Part shown: one piece after another, positions 51,009-58,657 of the stretch
Layout of the letters: every line of letters begins with the position of its first letter
Position numbering within the stretch: the first letter of the stretch is position 1
Assembly (NCBI GenBank): GCA_963582065.1
Contig: CAUZRQ010000017.1
Location: forward strand, 1 to 64,000
Source: UBA8437 sp963582065
GTDB lineage: Bacteria; Planctomycetota; Planctomycetia; Planctomycetales; Planctomycetaceae
Length of the DNA: 64,000 nt
Direction: 5' to 3'
Notes under the pieces: model-generated
Seen by the model: only the letters and a program-made list of their open reading frames with translations
What the model was told of the DNA's origin: nothing
The model's database searches: none
Made by a program: the position numbers and the translations under genes

Positions 51009-53750
51009 TCAGGCCGAGGCCAGGGCCTCCTGGGCGGCGGCCAGCCGGGCGATGGGCACTCGGTAGGGTGAGCAGCTGACGTAGTTCAGCCCGGCGCGGT
51101 GGAAGAACATCACGCTGGCCGGATCACCACCGTGTTCGCCACATATGCCGATCTTCAGCCCGCTGCGGGTCGACCGTCCCCCGGCCACTCCCAGTTCGAT
51201 CAGCCGTCCCACCCCGCCTTGGTCGATCGATTGGAACGGGTCGTGCGGCACGATGTCGTTCTCGCGATAGTGCCCGATGAAACCGCCGTAGTCGTCACGG
51301 CTCATCCCCAGGCAGGTCTGCGTCAGGTCGTTCGTGCCGAAGCTGAAGAACTCGGCCGTTTCGGCGATCTCGTCGCTCCGCAGCGCGGCCCGAGGCACCT
51401 CGATCATGGTCCCGATCTGGTATGAGATCGTGGTGCCGGTTTCGGCGAAGACGGCTTCGGCGGCTTCACGAACGATCGCCGACTGGTTGTCGATTTCGGT
51501 CTGGAACCCCACCAGCGGCACCATCACCTCCGGGTGCACCACGGTCCCTTCGGCCTGCACCTCGACCGCCGCTTCCATGATCGCCCGGGCCTGCATCGCC
51601 GTGATCTCGGGGAAGACGATCCCCAGTCGGCAGCCCCGGTGTCCGAGCATCGGGTTCTCTTCGTGCAGCTCGGCGGTCCGCGAGCGGACCTCTTCGACCG
51701 AGATGTCCAGTCGAGCGGCGAGCTTTTCGGCCAGGTCGGGTTGTTCTTCGAGGTGGCGTTCCGAGAGAAACTCGTGGAGCGGGGGATCGAGCAGCCGGAT
51801 GGTGACCGGTCGACCGTCCATCGCCCGAAACAGGCCAGCGAAATCCGTTCGCTGGAACGGCAACAGCTGGTTGACCGCGTGCTGGCGGATCACCGGATCG
51901 CGGGCCAGGATCATCTCGCGGATCTCGTCGAGGTGGCTGAAGAACATGTGTTCGGTGCGGCACAGCCCGATGCCCTCGGCTCCGAACGCAACCGCCTCGA
52001 TCGCCTGATCGGGCTGGTCGGCGTTGGTGCGGACACCCAGCTGTCGGTGCTCGTCGACCCAGTCCATCAGCTGAGCGAATCGCTGGTAGACCTCGGAATC
52101 CTCCGGGGCCAGGGTCTTGTGAATCAGAACGTCGACGACCTCGCTCGGCTTGGTTGTCACCTGACCGCTGTACACCTCGCCTGTGAATCCGTCGATGCTG
52201 ATCCAATCGCCGGTGTCGAGTACGGTGTCGCCGACCGAGATGGTGCCGGCCTCGTAGTCGACGTTGAGTTCGTTGCAGCCGACGATGCAGGTCTTGCCCA
52301 TCTGGCGGCTGACCAGCGCGGCGTGAGAGCTGGCTCCGCCGAAAGCGGTGAGGATGCCCTGGGCGACCCGCATCCCGCGGAGATCCTCGGGGCTGGTTTC
52401 GCGGCGGACGAGAATCAGCGGTTCGTCCGGGTGTTCGTTGTAGAGCCGCTCGGCCTCTTTGGCGGTCAGGCAGATGTGTCCCGATGCGGCACCGGGGCCG
52501 GCATTGATCCCCTTGGCCAGCAGACGTCCCGCCGCCTGGGCCTCGGCCTTTCCGTCCGGATCAAACACCGGCTGGAGGAGCTGGTCGAGATCGTCGGCGG
52601 GGATACGTCGTTTTTCGAGAGCCTGCTTGGGCGTGATCAGCCCCTCGTTGACCAGGTCGACGGCGATTCGCACCGCGGCAAAACCGGTCCGCTTAGCGTT
52701 GCGGGTCTGCAGCAGCCAGACGCGGCCTTTCTGCACGGTGAACTCGATGTCTTGAACTTCCTTGTAGTGGTTTTCGAGTGTCTTGCCGATCGTCTCGAGC
52801 TGTTTGTAGACCTCGGGCATCTCGTCCTTCAATGACGTCTCGATTCGCTTCGGCGTGCGGATGCCAGCCACGACGTCTTCGCCCTGGGCGTTCATCAGGT
52901 AGTCCCCGTTGAAGCCGGGTGCGCCCATCGAGCAGTCCCGGGTCAGTCCGACGCCGGTCGCGCAGTCGTCGCCGAGATTGCCGAAGACCATGGCCTGGAC
53001 GTTGCAGGCGGTGCCCCAACTGTGGGGAATGCCGTAGTCGCGGCGATAGACCACCGCTCGGTCGTTGTTCCAGCTGCCGAAGACGGCTCCGATCGCAGCC
53101 CAGATCTGGTCGATCGGTTGGTCGGGGAAGTCCTGGCCGGTCCGCGACTTGACCTCGGTCTTGAACTCGGTGACGAGTTCTTTGAGTTGTTCGGCCGTGA
53201 GGTCCGAATCGTACTGGACACCGGCGGCTTCCTTCTTGGCCTGCAGCAACGCTTCAAATGGATCGTGGTACTCGCCCTCGCGAGCCCGCACCTCGAGCAC
53301 CACGTCACCGAACATCTGGATGAACCGGCGGTAGCTGTCCCAGGCGAATGTCTCGTTGCCGGAGTGTTCGGCGAGGGCCTGGACCGACTGCTCGTTGAGG
53401 CCGATGTTGAGCACCGTGTCCATCATGCCCGGCATCGATTCTCGGGCACCGGAGCGGCAGGAGACGAGCAGCGGGTTGTCCTTGGAACCCAGTTCCGCTC
53501 CCATCACCTTCTCGACCTGCTTCAGCGCCTCGTCGACCTGCTCGCGGAGCCCCTCGGGATAGGTTCCGTCGTTGTCGCTGTAGTGATTGCAGATCTCGGT
53601 TGGGATCGTGAAACCGGCCGGAACCTGCACTCCGATTCGGGTCATTTCGGCGAGGTTGGCTCCTTTACCACCGAGTGAGTCCTTCATCTCAGCCGAACCG
53701 TCGGCCTCGCCACCACCAAAAAAATAGACGTACTTGGGGGCATCAACCAT
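51009..53750 (-). CDS. ppdK: Pyruvate, phosphate dikinase
   Basis: The 913-aa enzyme interconverts pyruvate, ATP and Pi with phosphoenolpyruvate, AMP and PPi. The N-terminal nucleotide-binding domain starts 'YVYFFGGGEADG...GGKGANLAEM' and contains 'SCRSGARESMPGMMDTVLNIG' (read in parts). The phosphohistidine domain carries His476 in 'GGASSHAALVSRQMGKTCIVG' (read in parts). The C-terminal PEP/pyruvate domain has 'GTNDLTQTCLGMSRDD' and 'GICGEHGGDP' with the active-site Cys. Length is close to the family norm of about 880-910. It has its own divergent promoter region shared with the FHA gene and probably serves gluconeogenesis or PPi-linked glycolysis. Confidence 0.95.
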   Translation of the reverse strand: MVDAPKYVYFFGGGEADGSAEMKDSLGGKGANLAEMTRIGVQVPAGFTIPTEICNHYSDNDGTYPEGLREQVDEALKQVEKVMGAELGSKDNPLLVSCRSGARESMPGMMDTVLNIGLNEQSVQALAEHSGNETFAWDSYRRFIQMFGDVVLEVRAREGEYHDPFEALLQAKKEAAGVQYDSDLTAEQLKELVTEFKTEVKSRTGQDFPDQPIDQIWAAIGAVFGSWNNDRAVVYRRDYGIPHSWGTACNVQAMVFGNLGDDCATGVGLTRDCSMGAPGFNGDYLMNAQGEDVVAGIRTPKRIETSLKDEMPEVYKQLETIGKTLENHYKEVQDIEFTVQKGRVWLLQTRNAKRTGFAAVRIAVDLVNEGLITPKQALEKRRIPADDLDQLLQPVFDPDGKAEAQAAGRLLAKGINAGPGAASGHICLTAKEAERLYNEHPDEPLILVRRETSPEDLRGMRVAQGILTAFGGASSHAALVSRQMGKTCIVGCNELNVDYEAGTISVGDTVLDTGDWISIDGFTGEVYSGQVTTKPSEVVDVLIHKTLAPEDSEVYQRFAQLMDWVDEHRQLGVRTNADQPDQAIEAVAFGAEGIGLCRTEHMFFSHLDEIREMILARDPVIRQHAVNQLLPFQRTDFAGLFRAMDGRPVTIRLLDPPLHEFLSERHLEEQPDLAEKLAARLDISVEEVRSRTAELHEENPMLGHRGCRLGIVFPEITAMQARAIMEAAVEVQAEGTVVHPEVMVPLVGFQTEIDNQSAIVREAAEAVFAETGTTISYQIGTMIEVPRAALRSDEIAETAEFFSFGTNDLTQTCLGMSRDDYGGFIGHYRENDIVPHDPFQSIDQGGVGRLIELGVAGGRSTRSGLKIGICGEHGGDPASVMFFHRAGLNYVSCSPYRVPIARLAAAQEALASA

Positions 53751-53792
53751 GGGCTCGTGGCCTGCTCGAAAATGCGGAAATGCAAGCCGTCC

Positions 53793-53821
53793 ACGCTAGC
53801 AGCCGTCCAGATAAGCGTCAA
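53793..53821 (-). promoter_or_regulatory. Promoter of ppdK
   Basis: On the minus strand TTGACG (53816-53821, 5/6), 17 bases, TAGCGT (53793-53798, 3/6). It leaves about 35 bases of leader before ATG 53750 and faces away from the FHA-gene promoter. Confidence 0.4.
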
Positions 53822-53869
53822 GAACCGTCGTCGGCGTCGGTCCGGAGGTGTCGATCTGGCGAGAGAAAC

Positions 53870-53897
53870 TTGACTTGCGTCTCGGTGGCCTGAGAAT
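53870..53897 (+). promoter_or_regulatory. Promoter of the FHA gene
   Basis: TTGACT (53870-53875, 5/6), 16 bases, GAGAAT (53892-53897, 4/6). Transcription would begin near 53904, just before the G-rich ribosome-binding stretch, which supports ATG 53924 as start and rules out the TTG at 53897. Confidence 0.5.
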
Positions 53898-53923
53898 TGA
53901 ACGGGGGGGAGTTCTTGGTAACC

Positions 53924-54343
53924 ATGCAAGCATGTCTCGTATCTGCAGACGGTCAGACGACCATTGCGCTCAAGAACGACATCACCGTCGTCGGTCGGAA
54001 GCAGGGCGTGTGCGACGTGTTTCTGGATCGAGGCAACGTGTCGAAGCTGCATTGCCTGATCATCAAGACCGACGGACTGCTGCTGGTTCGGGACCTGGGC
54101 AGTACCAACGGGACGCTGGTCAACGGTCAGAGGGTCAGTCGCGGGGCACTGCTGCCTGGAGACGAACTGTCGTTTGCCAGCCTGACCTTCCAGGTCCAGT
54201 TCGGTGCCGCAATGTCCGAGTCGGTACCGGCCGAGCGGACCGAGGCGATGCCGGTGGTGCCGGACCCGGGGATCGTTGAAGCCGTCGCCGAGGATGCCGC
54301 TTCGTCGGACAGCTTCGACGAGTTTCCGGTGCCCGAGTTGTAG
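53924..54343 (+). CDS. FHA-domain protein
   Basis: The 139-aa product starts at ATG 53924, with GGAG 12 bases upstream. Nearly all of the first 95 residues form one FHA domain: 'VVGRKQGVCDVFLD', 'VSKLHC' (the usual Ser-x-x-His) and 'RDLGSTNGTLVNGQRV'. FHA domains bind phosphothreonine peptides, so it probably reads the output of a Ser/Thr kinase; a PP2C-type phosphatase gene is in the same window but 8 kb away. The C-terminal 40 residues are acidic and likely disordered. No signal peptide, so cytoplasmic. Confidence 0.88.
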   Translation: MQACLVSADGQTTIALKNDITVVGRKQGVCDVFLDRGNVSKLHCLIIKTDGLLLVRDLGSTNGTLVNGQRVSRGALLPGDELSFASLTFQVQFGAAMSESVPAERTEAMPVVPDPGIVEAVAEDAASSDSFDEFPVPEL

Positions 54344-54356
54344 GGGCGGCATGCGG

Positions 54357-54386
54357 GCGGAGAGGGAATCCCGGTAGGTGTTCCGC
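54357..54386. terminator. Weak hairpin between convergent FHA and lpxI genes
   Basis: GCGGA and TCCGC pair around an inner GGG/CCC in the 54-base gap between the stops at 54343 (+) and 54398 (-). Weak stem and no T-run. Confidence 0.25.
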
Positions 54387-54397
54387 TCGGGGCCGGG

Positions 54398-55306
54398 TCA
54401 GGAAGCGATCCGCAGCCGGAGTTCGTCGGCATTGAGTGCGACGATGGTGATGCCGAGTCGATCGGCCAGCGTGATGACGTCGTCGGCATCGAGCAGGATC
54501 GTCTGTTGGCTTTCGATGGCCAGCACGCGTCCGCCCGCCTCGTGCATCGTCTGGATGGTGTCGAGTCCGATGGTGGGAACATCGAAGCGGCGGTCCTGCT
54601 GGGGCTTGGCGACCTTGACGACGGTGAAGCCGCCTCGTCGACACAGCGTGCCACTTCTTTGGATCGCCTGGTCGGTACCCTCGATCGCCTCGATCGCGAT
54701 CACCGCGGTGTCATTGACGATGACTGTCTGACCGACATCAAGCCGTCCCATCTCCTTGGCGATGTGCCAACCGAACTTGATGTCTCGCCATTGTGCCGCG
54801 GAGGGTTTGCGGCGGGTCAGGAAACCGTGGTTCACGAGAAGCTCCGGGCAGAAGTCGAGTGCCGAATGGAAGCGGATACCGTCACGGTCGAATTCACGGA
54901 TGATGGCCAGCAGGATGGTGTCGTCGGTCTTGTTGGCCTTGGCGTAGCGGAACCACATGTGGAGCGTCCGCCAGTCGGGCAGCAGCCTGAGAATGCGGGC
55001 CGGCTTGAAGAGCTCGGTCTTCTCGATCTTGCCGGCCATCACCACGTCGTGGATTCGAGCTCGTTTGAGCAGACGGATGGCCCTGCCGAGCCGGCCCAGT
55101 CCAGCGGTGGCGAAGTAGTCGCACGAATCGGCCAGCTCGTTTGAGACCATTCCCTGGACACCGACCGCGAAGACCTTCAGTCCCTGGAGGCGGGCGGCCT
55201 GCGCGAAGGTGATCGGAAACCGTCCGGCTCCGGCCAGGAGTCCGATCCAGCCGTTCGCGGCCGTCGTCGGGGCGGTGAGATGGTTGGCTTGCGAATCGAG
55301 AGTCAT
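54398..55306 (-). CDS. lpxI: UDP-2,3-diacylglucosamine pyrophosphatase LpxI
   Basis: The 302-aa product fits LpxI (formerly DUF1009): 'GLLAGAGRFPITFAQAARLQG' (read in parts), 'VFAVGVQGM', 'DVVMAGKIEKTELFKP', 'KTDDTILLAIIREFDRDG', 'DFCPELLV' and the C-terminal 'GFTVVKVAKPQQDRRFDVP' and 'TIGLDTI' segments. LpxI hydrolyses UDP-2,3-diacylglucosamine to lipid X in lipid A synthesis and replaces LpxH in many bacteria. Its ATG overlaps the lpxD stop (ATGA), so it is co-translated with the preceding step of the pathway. Confidence 0.93.
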   Translation of the reverse strand: MTLDSQANHLTAPTTAANGWIGLLAGAGRFPITFAQAARLQGLKVFAVGVQGMVSNELADSCDYFATAGLGRLGRAIRLLKRARIHDVVMAGKIEKTELFKPARILRLLPDWRTLHMWFRYAKANKTDDTILLAIIREFDRDGIRFHSALDFCPELLVNHGFLTRRKPSAAQWRDIKFGWHIAKEMGRLDVGQTVIVNDTAVIAIEAIEGTDQAIQRSGTLCRRGGFTVVKVAKPQQDRRFDVPTIGLDTIQTMHEAGGRVLAIESQQTILLDADDVITLADRLGITIVALNADELRLRIAS

Positions 55307-56454
55307 GCCGCGTGTGGGTTGATCTGTGGGGGCTGCTGGGAATCGCGATCGCTGTCGAGTTCGGCTTCGAGTTGGTCGATTCGTTTGACCAGTTTCTTGA
55401 CAGTCTTGAGCAGTTCGGGCAGCCGTTTCTGGGCGATCAGGATTCTCAGTTGTTCGGATTCGGGGCCGGCGGGATAGCCGAGTTGTGTTTCGCCGGCGGG
55501 AATGTTGCGAACGACGGCTGCCTTGGCCGCCACCGACGCACCGGTTCCGATGGTCAGGTGATCGGACACTCCGACCTGTCCGCCGAAACGGACGTAGGCA
55601 CCGGTGGTTGTGCTGCCGGCGATGCCGACCTGCGAGGCGAAGGCGTTGTGGGGGCCGATGCGGCAGTTGTGCCCCACCATGACCTGGTCGTCGATCTTGG
55701 TCCCGGTGCCGATCACCGTGGCATCGATCATGCCCCGGTCGATGGTCGCCCCGGCTCCGATCTCGACATCGTCTTCCAGCGAGACACTGCCGTAGTGCAG
55801 GATCTTGATGAACTCACCCTCGGGAGTGCTGTCGGTTGCGGCGAAACGATACCCGAAGCCGTCGGCTCCGATGACCGCGTTGGCATGGATGATGACCCGG
55901 TTGCCGATGGTGGTCTCGGAGTAGATCACGGTGCCGGGATGGATCACGACATCGTCACCCAGTCGACAGTCGTTGCCGATGACCGCACCGGGGTGAACAT
56001 CGCATCGGGCGCCCAGGGTGACCCGGTCCCCGATCGTTGCTCCCGGGTGGATGTTGGTTGCCTCGCCGACGGCCAGGTCGTCTCCGACACAGGCTCTCTC
56101 GGAGACCCCGATGTTGGTGCGTGGGGGGGCCGGGTGGAAGATGGAGAGGATTTCGAAGAACGCGGCCTGGGCGTCGTCGACGACCAGGCGTACCACGTCG
56201 GGCATCCGGTCGCGGGCCGTGGCCAGGCACGATTCATCGACGACCACGGTTCCGGCACGGCTACTGGAGATGTCGCAGTCGGCGGCACTCGCAGCGAGAA
56301 AGCTGACCTGGTCGGGAGTGGCGGTGGCAAGCCGCGCGGGGGAACCGATCGGACGGATAGGGTCGCCCTCGAGCGTGGCACCGAGTTGACGGGCCAGTTG
56401 GTGAGCCGGGATGAAGGCGATCTGGGGGGGCGAGGAACACAAGTCGGGCGACAT
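55303..56454 (-). CDS. lpxD: UDP-3-O-acylglucosamine N-acyltransferase LpxD
   Basis: The start at ATG 56454 has AAAGGA ten bases upstream and gives 383 aa; earlier in-frame starts would extend into non-coding-looking sequence. An N-terminal uridine-binding domain (about 1-110) is followed by left-handed beta-helix hexapeptide repeats ('GATIGDRVTLGARCDVHPGA' and many more), with the catalytic His region 'IHANAVIGADGFGYRF'. The C-terminal helix is long and charged and probably forms the trimer coil. LpxD adds the second acyl chain in lipid A synthesis. Operon with lpxI; divergent from aroH across 254 bases. Confidence 0.94.
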   Translation of the reverse strand: MSPDLCSSPPQIAFIPAHQLARQLGATLEGDPIRPIGSPARLATATPDQVSFLAASAADCDISSSRAGTVVVDESCLATARDRMPDVVRLVVDDAQAAFFEILSIFHPAPPRTNIGVSERACVGDDLAVGEATNIHPGATIGDRVTLGARCDVHPGAVIGNDCRLGDDVVIHPGTVIYSETTIGNRVIIHANAVIGADGFGYRFAATDSTPEGEFIKILHYGSVSLEDDVEIGAGATIDRGMIDATVIGTGTKIDDQVMVGHNCRIGPHNAFASQVGIAGSTTTGAYVRFGGQVGVSDHLTIGTGASVAAKAAVVRNIPAGETQLGYPAGPESEQLRILIAQKRLPELLKTVKKLVKRIDQLEAELDSDRDSQQPPQINPHAA

Positions 56455-56629
56455 GGAGCGGCGTCCTTTCCGACTCCAAGGATGGCGTGATCGGGCCCCG
56501 GGCAATCCTTCGCCCAGCAGCCTCGACGAGGTTTTTACCCGAGATGTGTGCCGAGAAGCAATCCCTGTTACCGGACGAACCACGGGCCGGACGGCCACGC
56601 CAATGCGGTGGGCGGAGCAGCGGACGGCT

Positions 56630-56642
56630 GTTAGACTCTAAC
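56630..56642. promoter_or_regulatory. 13-bp palindrome between lpxD and aroH
   Basis: GTTAGA-C-TCTAAC is a perfect palindrome 67 bases upstream of the aroH ATG. It reads as TAGACT on one strand and TAGAGT on the other, so it could be overlapping divergent -10 boxes or a repressor operator. No good -35 box was found on either side. The rest of the 254-base gap shows nothing else definite. Confidence 0.35.
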
Positions 56643-56708
56643 CGGTTCCCGCGTGGGCCGGGGTGTGGCTGCCGCGTGGAGTGGCATCGAGGATTGGGTA
56701 CCGGTGAG

Positions 56709-57083
56709 ATGACTACGGTCCGAGGCATTCGCGGAGCAACGACGGTTGCCGCCGACGAGACGGAGCAGGTTCTGTCAGCCACCGGCGAGTTGCTCGAGGC
56801 GATTATCGAGTCGAACGGCCTGGCGGATTTCGACGAGATCGTCTCGGCGATCTTTACGACCACCTCCGACCTGAACTCGACATTTCCGGCCGAAGCGGCT
56901 CGGGCACTGGGCATGCACCAGGTGCCTTTGCTGTGCGCGTCGGAGATTCCGGTTCCCAGCAGCATGCCGCGGTGCATCCGTGTCCTGTTGCACGTGAACA
57001 CGAGCAAGCCGCAGTCGGAGATCGTTCACGTGTACCTGCGAGACGCCCAGAGGCTGCGGCCGGACGTGATGAGTGCCCAGTAG
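56709..57083 (+). CDS. aroH: Chorismate mutase, AroH type
   Basis: ATG 56709 (GGTGAG immediately before) gives 124 aa, the usual AroH length. Family signatures are clear: 'VRGIRGATTVAADE' at the start, 'FTTTSDLNSTFPAEAAR' in the middle, 'VPLLCASEIPV', and 'CIRVLLHVNTSKP' near the end. Chorismate mutase rearranges chorismate to prephenate, the substrate of the TyrA encoded at 24903-25769. The enzyme is a cytoplasmic trimer in characterised relatives. It is a single gene, converging on the polytopic membrane protein with 11 bases between stops. Confidence 0.93.
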   Translation: MTTVRGIRGATTVAADETEQVLSATGELLEAIIESNGLADFDEIVSAIFTTTSDLNSTFPAEAARALGMHQVPLLCASEIPVPSSMPRCIRVLLHVNTSKPQSEIVHVYLRDAQRLRPDVMSAQ

Positions 57084-57094
57084 GACGATGGTGG

Positions 57095-58624
57095 TCAGCC
57101 GGCGAGCCCGATGAAGTGGAACCCGCTGACTCGCTGGATGACAGCGACGGTCACCACGGCCTGCAGGGCCATCAACAGTGCCCAGTCGCGGGCGCGGAGC
57201 GTGCTGAGTGCCGAGCTGGCCAGCCAGCAGGTCCAGGGCATCAGGAACAGCCACAGCCGGGCGGCCTCACCCATGTTCTTCCCGGACAGCCACAGGGCTC
57301 CCCAGGTGCCCAGGCAGGCCCATGCCGGAGCGGCGAACTCCGCCGCCCGCTGCCGAAACCGGGTCACGAGCCCGATGACGGTCAGTCCGGCGAGCGGAAC
57401 ACCGACGGCGAGGGTGCCTTCGAGTAGGTTGACGCTGAGCCAGGCGAGGTAGTCGCGGGGGTGCTCGGGCTGGTCGTAGAACGCGGCGTGGTTGACCAGG
57501 TTGGCGTTCCAGATCGAAAGCAGGTTGAGGTCGAGGACGAGCCAGCAGGCCAGGGTGGGGAGTGCGAGTCCGGCGATCGAGGCGACTGTCCATCTCAGCA
57601 GACGCTCCCGCGGGAATCGGCCTCGCCGGTTCATCCAGATCGCCAGCCCGCCGGCCAGGACGATCACCGGGAGGAAGGCGAGGCTGAGGCAGAGGCCGAT
57701 CCAGGTGAGGCCGCCGGCCCAGGCTGCTCGCCACCAGCGGCCACTGCGGATTGCCGACCACCACAACCAGATCGAGGTGGTGGCCAGTAGCGGATAGAGG
57801 CAGTCGGACTTGGGGAGGAACACGGCGACGGCCGGGACCAACAACCACAGCGAGGCGGACCGCCAGGCGGTTTCGGGCGAGTGGTCGACTCGGACCAACT
57901 GGTAGATCGGGATGGCGGTGGCGACGGCGGCCAACTGTGTCAGGACAGCGGCCAACCACAGCGCTGCTTCATCGATCGGCGGCAGCGGCCGACCGCCCTC
58001 GAGGATCGTGGCCTGGGCTTCCCGGACGCTCCGCGGCCGCCAGTCCAGGACCGATTGTCGGACTTCCGGTGACCGACCGCACACCTCGCGGACGGCCAGG
58101 TGTGCCAGGAACAGCCCGGGTGGATGGGTGCCCAGGTGGAGCGTGCGGCGGTGCGGGTTGGGGTCGTCGAGCATCCGAAAATATCGCTCGCGGAAACTCT
58201 CCAGCGACGTGACCCGGTGGGCTTCGTAGTAGTACCCCGAACTGCCGGGGTAGTAGAGCACCCAGGAGGATCGCGCCAGGCCGTGGCCGGAGGGGACGCT
58301 TCCCTGCAGCAGGTGGATGGCCAGGAAGCCTGTGACGACCAACCCCAGCAAGCCCCCGGCACGGCACAGCCGGGACAGCCACGCCGGTCGACGACTGTCG
58401 ACGAACAGCCGGCTGCCCAGCCACGTCACCAGGACGACGGCCGCGCCAACCAGCACGGCCTGGCAGCCCCCCAGCAGGCTGTCAGCCCGGTCCGATTCTG
58501 CATGGCGAATCCGTTCCCAGGTCCACTCACCTGGGACGCCCAGGGGCCACTCGGTCAGCCACAGCACACCGATCGCGGCCGCAGTGGCGGTGACCAGGGC
58601 GGTCGCGATCGCACGTCGGGGCAT
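57095..58624 (-). CDS. Polytopic membrane protein, possibly a GT-C-type glycosyltransferase
   Basis: The 509-aa product has about eleven hydrophobic helices. The long loop after helix three contains 'GSSGYYYEAHRVTSL', and later 'LHLGTHPPGLFLAH' precedes further helices. This layout (early loop with acidic and aromatic residues, many helices, small C-terminal region) resembles dolichyl- or ArnT-like GT-C enzymes, but a clear catalytic Asp motif is not seen, so the assignment is weak. The next gene downstream of it converges. Substrate and acceptor unknown. Confidence 0.65.
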   Translation of the reverse strand: MPRRAIATALVTATAAAIGVLWLTEWPLGVPGEWTWERIRHAESDRADSLLGGCQAVLVGAAVVLVTWLGSRLFVDSRRPAWLSRLCRAGGLLGLVVTGFLAIHLLQGSVPSGHGLARSSWVLYYPGSSGYYYEAHRVTSLESFRERYFRMLDDPNPHRRTLHLGTHPPGLFLAHLAVREVCGRSPEVRQSVLDWRPRSVREAQATILEGGRPLPPIDEAALWLAAVLTQLAAVATAIPIYQLVRVDHSPETAWRSASLWLLVPAVAVFLPKSDCLYPLLATTSIWLWWSAIRSGRWWRAAWAGGLTWIGLCLSLAFLPVIVLAGGLAIWMNRRGRFPRERLLRWTVASIAGLALPTLACWLVLDLNLLSIWNANLVNHAAFYDQPEHPRDYLAWLSVNLLEGTLAVGVPLAGLTVIGLVTRFRQRAAEFAAPAWACLGTWGALWLSGKNMGEAARLWLFLMPWTCWLASSALSTLRARDWALLMALQAVVTVAVIQRVSGFHFIGLAG

Positions 58625-58657
58625 CCGGGGTCCGTCGGAGAACGTTTCGGCGAATTG

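Noticed and set aside
53897..53923. TTG 53897 as the start of the FHA protein
   Set aside because: It overlaps the -10 box and lies upstream of the expected transcription start; ATG 53924 has a ribosome-binding stretch.
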